DNA of 49,082 nt from Caldilineaceae bacterium (GTDB taxonomy: Bacteria > Chloroflexota > Anaerolineae > Caldilineales > Caldilineaceae), in the NCBI GenBank assembly GCA_019637645.1, contig JAHBVH010000063.1:1-49082 (forward strand). The letters run 5' to 3'. Of this stretch, positions 42,339 to 49,082 are shown piece by piece (the first letter of the stretch is position 1; every line of letters begins with the position of its first letter). The position numbers and the translations under genes are program-made. The notes below the pieces were generated by a model. It was not told the DNA's origin and made no database searches. It saw only the letters and a list, made by a program, of their open reading frames with translations.

Positions 42339-42423
42339 TAAGCGTTACGCAGTTGTTTGGTGTGGCCCGAAACCGGACAGGTTTGGAAGATCTGTCCGCT
42401 CTTGCCCAGCTGCGTAACTTCTA
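42339..42423. repeat. Nested palindromic repeat, copy 11, overlapping a coding 3' end
   Basis: The outer arms TAAGCGTTACGCAGTTG (42339-42355) and CAGCTGCGTAACTTCTA (42407-42423) are imperfect inverted repeats. The inner 11-bp stem (42374-42384 / 42388-42398) has two mismatches and a GGA loop. On the minus strand it encodes the last 25 or so residues and the stop codon of the 42345-43166 sulfotransferase. Confidence 0.85.
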
Positions 42424-43166
42424 AGACTATAACCAAAGCGGTTGATCCGCTGTTCAAAGCTGGTCATAATGGCACGGGCATAGAAACGCGAAAAGCGCCC
42501 TTGCTGTAGTTGTTGCCAGCGGAGAAAGTAGGGTTCATCCCGGTGTGGCTGAATCACTTGGGTAATGGGCATAGTTTCCAGGCCAAGAAAATGATAGATC
42601 CGGTGCAAGGTGGCCTGGGGTTCGGTCACCAATGCTTCATAGTGCACCACCAAGACGTTGTGTAACTGCCTACAATCCGCGGCAAATTTCTCATGACAAA
42701 GCACCCAATGGTGGAATAGACGATATAGCGACACGCGACGCGAGACCCATTTCCTGGTGGCATAGGTGACGGCCACCGGATGGCGCACCACCATGAGAAA
42801 ACTGGATGCGGGAAAGAGGGCTTGTAAAAAGCGACTCTTGAGCAAATTGGGGGGTGATTTTTCCAGCAGAAAGGGTCTGTCGAGCTGCCAATAACGTCCC
42901 CACTCGTCCATCAACTTTTGGGCATTCGCGCGGTTAACCAACGGCGAAAGCTCGGTGAGATGAGCCGCCGGGGCAAAGCCAAACTGGCCTGGCCCGCCAT
43001 AGCGCCGCGCGATTGGATAAACACTCTGAAGAAATTGCCCTTCGTCCTCATCCACGCCCGTGTTCCAAAAGCCGCTAATCGCCGGATGAGCGCGCAAGAT
43101 CTGAAAGAGTAAGGAGGTGCCACTGCGGTGTACCCCCCCTATAAAAATGTAATGATATGACTGCAT
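42345..43166 (-). CDS. PAPS-dependent sulfotransferase (cluster copy 3), tail supplied by a repeat element
   Basis: I use the ATG at 43166 (273 residues, MQSYHYIFIGGVHRSGTSLLF); a GTG eight codons earlier is possible. GGVHRSGTSLL is the 5'-phosphosulfate loop, EKSPPNLLKSRF the central motif, LMVVRHPVAVTYAT the 3'-phosphate site, and VVHYEALVTEPQATLHRIYHFLGLE the family C-terminal motif. The normal fold appears to end at about INRFGYSL. The remaining residues (RSYAAGQERTDLP and on) are translated from the palindromic repeat at 42339-42423, whose outer arm provides the stop in GCGTAACGC. The original stop was therefore lost when the element inserted. Confidence 0.9.
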   Translation of the reverse strand: MQSYHYIFIGGVHRSGTSLLFQILRAHPAISGFWNTGVDEDEGQFLQSVYPIARRYGGPGQFGFAPAAHLTELSPLVNRANAQKLMDEWGRYWQLDRPFLLEKSPPNLLKSRFLQALFPASSFLMVVRHPVAVTYATRKWVSRRVSLYRLFHHWVLCHEKFAADCRQLHNVLVVHYEALVTEPQATLHRIYHFLGLETMPITQVIQPHRDEPYFLRWQQLQQGRFSRFYARAIMTSFEQRINRFGYSLRSYAAGQERTDLPNLSGFGPHQTTA

Positions 43167-43268
43167 AAGCTTCAATCTGCCCTGATCCACACGGCGTAAG
43201 CTCGGCCTGTTGACTTTCGTATGCGCGACGCTAAAGCGACCTGACCGCGCTTGCCTTGGCGGTAATCT

Positions 43269-45068
43269 CTAGATTAATTCTTGGGCGAGGACAAGCCGCC
43301 GATAAAGACCCGCGTTTGCCATTAATTGTTGGTGATTGCCTTGTTCCACCACACGCCCTTCGGCTAACACAATGATCTGATCGGCCTCGCGCACGGTCGA
43401 AAGGCGGTGGGCAATCACCAGCATGGTGCGCCCGCGGCCATATTGGGCGATAGCTGTCTGGAGCGCTTGCTCGGTTTCTGAATCGAGATCACTGGTTGCT
43501 TCATCGAAGATCAACAACTGGGGGTTTGCCACAATGGCCCGCGCAATGGCAATGCGCTGTTGTTGCCCCCCCGAGAGCCGCACGCCGCGATCACCCAACC
43601 GCGTTTGATAGCCTTCGGGCAAAGCCATAATAAACTCATGCGCCTGGGCCAACTGGGCTGCCGCGACAATCTCTTCCTCGCGGCTTTCTGCTTTGGCAAA
43701 GCGTAGATTGGCCATCACACTGTCATTAAAGATGAAGATATCTTGGCTAACGACCGCCACTTGGCGACGCCAACTATGCACGTCGAAGGCGCGTAGATCG
43801 GTGCCATCAATGCACAAGTGGCCGGTCTCGCTATCGTAGAGGCGCGTTAGCAGATTGACGAGGGAGGATTTACCCGCGCCCGATGGGCCAACCACTGCCG
43901 TTAATTTGCCTTTGGGGATGGCAAACGAGACATTCTGCAAAACGGGCGCTTCGGTTGGCGCATAGCGAAAGGTCACATTTTCCAAACGAATTCCCTGTTG
44001 TAGGGTGGGAAAAGGCTGGGTTCCATTAGCGAGATAGGGCTTATCATCGCGCCGCAAAAAGTCGATAATCCCTTGAAAGGCAGGGCCTAGATTGGTCAGC
44101 TGTGAGCCCATCTGGCTGAGCAGCGAGACGGGCGCTAATAAACGGAAGCCAATGCCCAAGAAGATCACTAACCGCCCCAGCCATTCATCCAGCCGATTCG
44201 GCGCAAGATAGGTGAGCCCGAACAACAAGGCACAGAAGAGCATGATCGCCAGGAAAGAGACACCTTGCCGGGTTAGATTGATGAGTTGACTACTACGGTA
44301 GGCCAGCTGTTGATATTCCTGCAACTTGGCCTCTAAACGCGCTAAGTTCCATTCTGTGCGAGCAAAAAGATGAATGAGCTTTAAACCAGAGAGGCTTTCA
44401 AGCGTCAGGACGCGCAACTGGCGCATGGCTTGGGCCTCTGCCTTCCCCACGGCTTTGAGGTGTCGATCCGCGCCTTGCTTGATAATGACCACCGGCAGGC
44501 AGAGCAGTACGCCGGCTAGGAGCGTGAGCGGCCAGGAAATGAGGAGCGCCAATAGCGTATAAACGATCAAAGTGAAGAGCGCGCTAATGCCATTGGTGAA
44601 GCTCTGGATCAAACGGCCACTTTGGCGAACATGATAGCTGAGCAGGTTGACGAGTTCGCCGGCCTTTTGGGCATGGATAAAGCTGAGCTGGACAGCATGT
44701 AATTGGTGCAATACTTGGCGTTCGAGCTCCTGTTCAACCTGGAGCTGAAGCCGTAGGGTCAAGAGTTGGGTGGCAACTTGCAAGAAGCCACGCAGCCCCA
44801 TGATCACCAGCAAGAGCACCGCGGCCCAGCGTACTCGATCGACCAAGCTCAGTTGACTCACCCACTGCGCGGTGGCGGCTAAGAGCGGAACATCGGCCAA
44901 GAAGCCCATGGTAACGAGCGAATGGTCTAGCAAGGGCAGGATCAAGCCAATGCCAATCCCCTCGGTTAAGGTGCCGCCTAGCGAGCAGACGAAGAGCGCT
45001 ATGAGGTTGAACGGATACGGACGTAGGTAAGTCCAGCTCTGACGATAGATCGACCAAACTGATTTCAC
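43269..45068 (-). CDS. ABC exporter, half-transporter (MsbA/lipid-exporter type)
   Basis: The 599-residue protein has an ABC membrane domain (about 1-330, six spans) and an ATPase domain (about 355-599) with GPSGAGKSSLVNLL, Q-loop VVSQDIFIFNDS, signature LSGGQQQRIAIARA, Walker B LLIFDEATSDLD and H-loop VIAHRLST, all intact. Such half-transporters work as homodimers and flip or export lipids, lipopeptides or peptides. It starts with GTG behind GAGGAG, and the GTGA overlap with the A-T-acyltransferase gene shows tight coupling. Inferred role: export of the cluster product. It does not carry a C39 peptidase domain, which argues against a leader-peptide system. Confidence 0.94.
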   Translation of the reverse strand: MKSVWSIYRQSWTYLRPYPFNLIALFVCSLGGTLTEGIGIGLILPLLDHSLVTMGFLADVPLLAATAQWVSQLSLVDRVRWAAVLLLVIMGLRGFLQVATQLLTLRLQLQVEQELERQVLHQLHAVQLSFIHAQKAGELVNLLSYHVRQSGRLIQSFTNGISALFTLIVYTLLALLISWPLTLLAGVLLCLPVVIIKQGADRHLKAVGKAEAQAMRQLRVLTLESLSGLKLIHLFARTEWNLARLEAKLQEYQQLAYRSSQLINLTRQGVSFLAIMLFCALLFGLTYLAPNRLDEWLGRLVIFLGIGFRLLAPVSLLSQMGSQLTNLGPAFQGIIDFLRRDDKPYLANGTQPFPTLQQGIRLENVTFRYAPTEAPVLQNVSFAIPKGKLTAVVGPSGAGKSSLVNLLTRLYDSETGHLCIDGTDLRAFDVHSWRRQVAVVSQDIFIFNDSVMANLRFAKAESREEEIVAAAQLAQAHEFIMALPEGYQTRLGDRGVRLSGGQQQRIAIARAIVANPQLLIFDEATSDLDSETEQALQTAIAQYGRGRTMLVIAHRLSTVREADQIIVLAEGRVVEQGNHQQLMANAGLYRRLVLAQELI

Positions 45069-47947
45069 GAGCGCTCCTCAATCATTTGGAATGATGCCGG
45101 CTGCTGTGTCGGCTGGCGTGAGGCGTGCTGCAAATAGCGGCGCATGCGTCGGGTCGAAAGATTTGCTGGATCTTGCTGCCAACACGCTTCCAGAAAGGCA
45201 ATATATTGCTGCATCAGCCCTTGCACTCGCTCGCTGTGGCTGGCGGTCGGCGTACCACTATCTAGCGGAGGTAAAAAAGAGAACGCCACTTCGCCGGTGA
45301 CAGTAATGGCGCGTTGCAGCGGCACAATGGTTGCGCCGGTGTGGAGGGCCAACTCGGCAAAACCGGGTTTAAAGGGGTGTACCCGCTGAAAGATCGGGAG
45401 ACTTATCGCATCGCCGCCACCGCTGCCGCCATCAGCGGCGATCCAGACAAAACCACCGCGCTGGAGCGTCTGCTGTGCGGTATCCATTTGTAGGCCCAGA
45501 AATTTTGCGTTGACCACCTCCTTCGGTTGATTTTGAAAGTAGGCTTGTAAGGCCGCCAAGAGGGCTGGGTTTTGGCGCGTGAGAGCCGTGCCGCCATACT
45601 CGAAGAGGTCGGTGTAGCCCAGTTGTTGCAGCGCGATGGGTAACAGCCCCGACCAATAGATCGTGTGAATGCTGAGAAGAATTACCCCCTGGCCGCGCTG
45701 ATGGGCTTCGGCTAGGTAGCTTGCTCCCGTAACACGTCCCCAGCGGGCAAAGTCGGCCTGGAGGGCGCGCGTCAAGGCCCCGCGCGCATAGCGTTTACAG
45801 AGTAAGCGGACCAGATGGCATGTTACAAATTCATCAGCAGCCTCACGCGGGATGGCTAGGGCATCCATAAAGTCGCGCAGGGTTTGGCTGGTCTCGCCAA
45901 AGAAGCGTTTTTGGACAAGCGGCTGGCGGGCCAGAAAACGGAACGCGCGGATGCGCGTCGCATAGGGTAGACTCTGATCTAAAAAGAACTGTGTCCCCGT
46001 CGGTGGCTGCTCTTCTTTCCGTTGCCCAGATAGATAGTGGTGAACCAGGGTGGTGCTTGCTACGGACGCTGACGGCGTGGACAGCGGTGCTGGTTGTGGC
46101 ACAGCCGAGGTAGGCTGTGCCAGTTCGGTTAACCGCGCGGCCATTTCGGCAATCGTTGCCCTTTGGATAAAGGCGGTCAGCGAAATCTCTTGCGTAAAGC
46201 GCTCCTTGAGTTGGGTCGTCAAAGTCAGCAGCGCCAAGGAATGGCCTCCCAGTTCAAAGAAATCATCATGGATGCCAATGGGGTAGATTTCCAGAATTTC
46301 TTCCCAAAGGGCGGCTACTTGGGCTTCGCGTTCGGAGCGGGGTGCCACAAATGGGGTGTCTAACACAGGCCGTTCGGCACTGGGCAGCGGCAGGGCTTTG
46401 CGGTCCACTTTGCCGATAGCCGTCAGCGGCAGTTGATCGAGGAATTTGAAGAGCGCGGGGATCATATAGGTGGGCAACCGCGCGCCCAACGATTGGCGCA
46501 GAGCGCTGACCGAAGGTGCAGGCTGGCTATGGGGAACCAGATAGGCCACCAACCGCTGATCACCCATCGGCGCGGGTTGGGCCACGACCACCGCGCTTTG
46601 GATTGATGGCAAGGCTTGCAAGGCGGCCTCGACTTCTTCGAGCTGGACGCGGTAGCCACGAATTTTGACCATAAAGTCTTTGCGTCCGAGAAATTCGACC
46701 AAACCTGCGGCACTGATCCGCCCGCTGTCGCCAGTTAAAAAGGTGGGGTAGGGATGATCCGGTGTGGCGGGCAAGAATTTGGCCGCGTTGTCGGCGGGGC
46801 GCTCCCAATAGCCAGCACACAAAAAAGGGCTGCGAACCGCCATTTCACCGGGCTCACCGGCCGCCACGGGTTTATGGTCTTCATCCAAGCAGAGCAATTC
46901 CTGGCCTGGTGGCACATAGCCAACGGGAATGTGATCACCCACCCATGGTTGGCCCACCGCCAGTATAAAGCGGGCATAGGCACCCGCTTCTGTGGAGGCC
47001 AGGCGGTAGACTAGGCGGCAGCCGGTGGGCAATAGCTGGCAAAGTTGCTCTACCTCCGCGCGCTTCATTGCTTCGCCACCCGTACCAATCGAGCGCAAAC
47101 TAGTCAGTGGCGGGTGCGTGACGGCCAATGCTGCTAGCTCGCGTAACATACCAATCGAGACACTCAGGTTGGTGATCTGATGTTCAGCGATCCAGCGATA
47201 AAGGGCCAACGCCGTTAGCGCGCCCAGCGGACGCGCGTAGAGGGTGGCTCCGTTGAGCAAGCCGCCGATGATCGTGGGCGTGGAGAACGAATGGGCATAC
47301 GAAAGGAGATGCGAAGCGCGATCCGCCACGGTGAGGCCCAGATCGTGGCGCGCCAGATAGTAGGTATAAAGATTGGTGGCGTGGGTACGGACGACGCCGC
47401 GTGGTTTGCCGGTTGAGCCGGATGTGTATTGAACGCTGGCATAGAGCATGGGATCGCTGGGGAGTGTTGCCTGGCTTCTAACCGCGACTGGGGCTAGCGT
47501 ATCGATACACAAGACCACGGGCTGTTGTTCGGCAGGCAACAGCGCCAGGGCCTGCGCCTGGAGCGCGGTGGTCGTTAGGATCACGCGTGGCGGGCAATCG
47601 ACCAAGATCTGCCGTAGGGTTGCTGCGCCCATGACAAAGTCGAGGGGGATATAAAAATGGCCAGCTTGGAGCGTGCCCAGAATGCCGATCAAGCTTTCGG
47701 CCTGATGGGGCAAGAGGAGGGCCACCGCCTGTTGCTGCTCGCGGGTCAGCGCCAAACCGAGTAGGTCGGTCAAGGCGTTGGCCACGCCCTGGCTGGCCGC
47801 GGCCAACGCGGCATAGGTGAGGGTTCGATCGTCTCCCACATAGGCTAGCTGCTGGGCTGGCACTTGCTGGCAGATGCGGGCAAAGCCAACCGGCACGGTG
47901 GTTAAGGGGTCGCCCTCGCTAAAGGGGAAATAGGCCGGCTGTGTCAT
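45065..47947 (-). CDS. Adenylation-carrier protein with C-terminal acyltransferase-like domain (A-T-LPLAT)
   Basis: A 960-residue protein. The adenylation domain (about 20-525) has YTSGSTGKPRG 174-184, FLTGDSGR near 403 and GKVDRK with the A10 lysine at 513. The A4 position aligns to Ser220 (SYAHSFSTP), not Asp. The carrier domain has Ser570 in LGGHS. After a Pro/Ser/Ala linker (about 610-640), residues about 655-960 match the C-terminal domain of the 32224 protein and resemble LpxL/HtrB acyltransferases. HTIYWS (761-766) stands where HX4D/E is expected, and AADGG (837-841) corresponds to PDG in its sibling. No condensation domain is present. It probably loads a non-amino acid and passes it on through its own acyltransferase-like domain. 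It overlaps the neighbouring genes by four bases on each side. Confidence 0.88.
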   Translation of the reverse strand: MTQPAYFPFSEGDPLTTVPVGFARICQQVPAQQLAYVGDDRTLTYAALAAASQGVANALTDLLGLALTREQQQAVALLLPHQAESLIGILGTLQAGHFYIPLDFVMGAATLRQILVDCPPRVILTTTALQAQALALLPAEQQPVVLCIDTLAPVAVRSQATLPSDPMLYASVQYTSGSTGKPRGVVRTHATNLYTYYLARHDLGLTVADRASHLLSYAHSFSTPTIIGGLLNGATLYARPLGALTALALYRWIAEHQITNLSVSIGMLRELAALAVTHPPLTSLRSIGTGGEAMKRAEVEQLCQLLPTGCRLVYRLASTEAGAYARFILAVGQPWVGDHIPVGYVPPGQELLCLDEDHKPVAAGEPGEMAVRSPFLCAGYWERPADNAAKFLPATPDHPYPTFLTGDSGRISAAGLVEFLGRKDFMVKIRGYRVQLEEVEAALQALPSIQSAVVVAQPAPMGDQRLVAYLVPHSQPAPSVSALRQSLGARLPTYMIPALFKFLDQLPLTAIGKVDRKALPLPSAERPVLDTPFVAPRSEREAQVAALWEEILEIYPIGIHDDFFELGGHSLALLTLTTQLKERFTQEISLTAFIQRATIAEMAARLTELAQPTSAVPQPAPLSTPSASVASTTLVHHYLSGQRKEEQPPTGTQFFLDQSLPYATRIRAFRFLARQPLVQKRFFGETSQTLRDFMDALAIPREAADEFVTCHLVRLLCKRYARGALTRALQADFARWGRVTGASYLAEAHQRGQGVILLSIHTIYWSGLLPIALQQLGYTDLFEYGGTALTRQNPALLAALQAYFQNQPKEVVNAKFLGLQMDTAQQTLQRGGFVWIAADGGSGGGDAISLPIFQRVHPFKPGFAELALHTGATIVPLQRAITVTGEVAFSFLPPLDSGTPTASHSERVQGLMQQYIAFLEACWQQDPANLSTRRMRRYLQHASRQPTQQPASFQMIEERS

Positions 47948-49002
47948 GGCGTGGTTGCTCCTAGGGCTTGATTGGCCGCTTCTATAAATTGCGTATCAAT
48001 AAATTCGGCTGGGTCGAGCAGCTGATCCAACAGCCCTTGCTCCTGTAACCAACTTTGATAAGCTTGAATGGAATCGACATTGAAGGTGCCATCGGGGGAC
48101 ACCGCTGCCCAGCAGATTTCGGCGGCGAAGGCCGGTTCAAATTTAGTATAGGCGGCGACAAGGGCCACATTGCGTTCGGTTTTGCCTTCATTGTATTGGC
48201 GAACGGCTTGCATATAGGCCCTTGCAAAGCGCCGCCCAATCTCTGGCTCGGCAAGCGGTCTGGCCCCAAAGGTGATCACGCTCGCCGTTAAATTCGGTTC
48301 TAGTGGCTCGGCTGGCATGAGGAGGGCTAGCTCTGGGTCGGCCAACATGCGGGTGATCCAAGGTTCAATGGCATAGACAATGTCTGTCTGCCCTGTGCGC
48401 AGGGCTTCGCCTTGGGCTGGCAGGTCAATCGTTGTTAGCGCTACATCGCTTAGGCGCAAGTTGCCCTGTTGCAACGCCTGCTCCACCATATAGCCAGCAA
48501 TCGATTGGGCACCACCGGGGGAGAGGGTTAGCTTCTTGCCTTGCCACTGGGCTGGTGTGGCCAAAAGCCCCGCTTCGACATCACTGCGGCGGGCGAGAAA
48601 GCCTGTTGAAGTACATTCCTGTACGGCAAAGTTGGTCAAGGGCAGGGCAAGTTTGAGGGTGCCACCGTTGGCAACGGCGTTGAAGAAGCCCGCATTGAGC
48701 CCTGGGGTTGCGATATCAAGTTCGCCTTGTAAGAGCAGGGGGATAAAGTCATTGGCCGAGGCTGCTGGCACCATTTCGACTGCTAGCCCTTGCTCGGCAA
48801 AATAGCCCTCCTCTTGGGCAATTTGTAAGATGGTGTTAGAGACGTAGGGGAGCGTCCCTACCTTGATGGCAATGGGCTCGGACGTGCGCTGCTCGCCTGG
48901 GTTGTTCGCCTGGGGTGTCTGCTCCGCCGGGGCGGGCACAACGCAGGCGGTGAGTAGCCCGAGGCAGAAGAATAGCAGGAGTGAACGATGTAAATATTTC
49001 AT
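47944..49002 (-). CDS. ABC-type solute-binding lipoprotein (NMT1/SsuA-like)
   Basis: I use the ATG at 49002 (352 residues) behind GAGGATCGC; it begins MKYLHRS and has lipobox LLTAC near residue 20. A longer frame to 49062 lacks a ribosome site and would bury the signal. The mature protein matches the nitrate/sulfonate/thiamine-precursor binding family: VGTLPYVSNTILQIAQEEGYFAEQGLAVEMV, GELDIATPGLNAGFFNA, and YAIEPWITRML in the hinge lobe. Family ligands include sulfonates, taurine, pyrimidines and riboflavin. The gene overlaps the A-T-acyltransferase start by four bases (ATGA), an unusual pairing. Its permease and ATPase, if any, would lie beyond the window. Confidence 0.88.
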   Translation of the reverse strand: MKYLHRSLLLFFCLGLLTACVVPAPAEQTPQANNPGEQRTSEPIAIKVGTLPYVSNTILQIAQEEGYFAEQGLAVEMVPAASANDFIPLLLQGELDIATPGLNAGFFNAVANGGTLKLALPLTNFAVQECTSTGFLARRSDVEAGLLATPAQWQGKKLTLSPGGAQSIAGYMVEQALQQGNLRLSDVALTTIDLPAQGEALRTGQTDIVYAIEPWITRMLADPELALLMPAEPLEPNLTASVITFGARPLAEPEIGRRFARAYMQAVRQYNEGKTERNVALVAAYTKFEPAFAAEICWAAVSPDGTFNVDSIQAYQSWLQEQGLLDQLLDPAEFIDTQFIEAANQALGATTP

Positions 49003-49082
49003 GCGATCCTCATTTATTACACTGTTGATTAAGTTCTTTAACATTGGTGTGCGCACCGCCATAATGAAGATTAACCATTACA

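Noticed and set aside
3521..42423. Palindromic repeats as a dispersed CRISPR or as plain terminators
   Set aside because: Copies are single, far apart, and mostly without T-runs; outer arms with transposon-like ends fit a dispersed element better. Only the copy at 24817 has a T-run and is called a terminator.
43196..43262. Partial match (CTGACCGCGCTT) to the palindromic repeat family between the exporter and sulfotransferase genes
   Set aside because: Only one half-arm is present; no paired stem, so not listed as a copy.

Overview
The window looks like a chromosomal segment of a filamentous Chloroflexota bacterium, possibly a Chloroflexales-like phototroph. This is inferred from a sulfolipid (SQDG) gene pair, paired xylose/ribose-type ABC systems, an LPGTG-ended threonine/proline-repeat surface protein, an IYLPVIQ-type secreted-protein start, and moderately high GC with strong Shine-Dalgarno sites. 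No rRNA, tRNA, CRISPR array, phage gene or transposase gene was seen.

Layout. (1) 1-573: the 3' part of an aldo/keto reductase. (2) 611-10548: a minus-strand sugar operon, read from 8969 to 611. It encodes a lipoprotein binding protein, a double-ABC ATPase, a permease, a second binding protein, a second permease, and a protein fusing one ABC ATPase half to a NarL/DegS-type histidine kinase. A divergent REC-HTH-REC response regulator (9499-10548) is the natural partner. (3) 10903-17116: two sibling B12-type radical SAM enzymes, a nucleotidyltransferase, a SPASM-type radical SAM enzyme and a membrane-anchored sulfotransferase-like protein. (4) 17259-18017: two decayed gene fragments. (5) 18364-21351: divergent sqdX and sqdB for sulfoquinovosyl diacylglycerol. 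(6) 21483-29876: carbohydrate-type oxidoreductases, a sugar isomerase, a TetR regulator, an LPGTG surface protein and a thiamine-diphosphate enzyme. (7) 29919-49002: about 19 kb, all on the minus strand, a non-ribosomal-peptide-synthetase-like cluster. In transcription order: solute-binding lipoprotein, A-T-acyltransferase fusion, ABC exporter, three sulfotransferases, glycosyltransferase, A-T protein, methyltransferase, C-A-T-acyltransferase fusion, truncated PqqD-like protein, HPr-kinase-like protein, and a family-2 glycosyltransferase.

The cluster is the strongest candidate for an undescribed system. Two carrier-domain proteins end in lipid-A-type acyltransferase-like domains whose usual HX4D/E motif reads HX4S, and all three adenylation domains lack the aspartate that normally binds an alpha-amino group. 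With three sulfotransferases, glycosyltransferases and a lipid-type exporter, I infer a sulfated, glycosylated lipid- or acyl-like secreted product. The second candidate is the ABC-ATPase/histidine-kinase fusion, which suggests a transporter converted into a sugar sensor.

A family of nested palindromes (core CTGACAGGTTT-GGA-AAACCTGTCAG, outer arms TAG(G/A)AGTTACGCAGTTG) occurs about eleven times between genes. One copy supplies the last codons and the stop of a sulfotransferase gene. All functional assignments rest on reading motifs by eye; no database search was possible.
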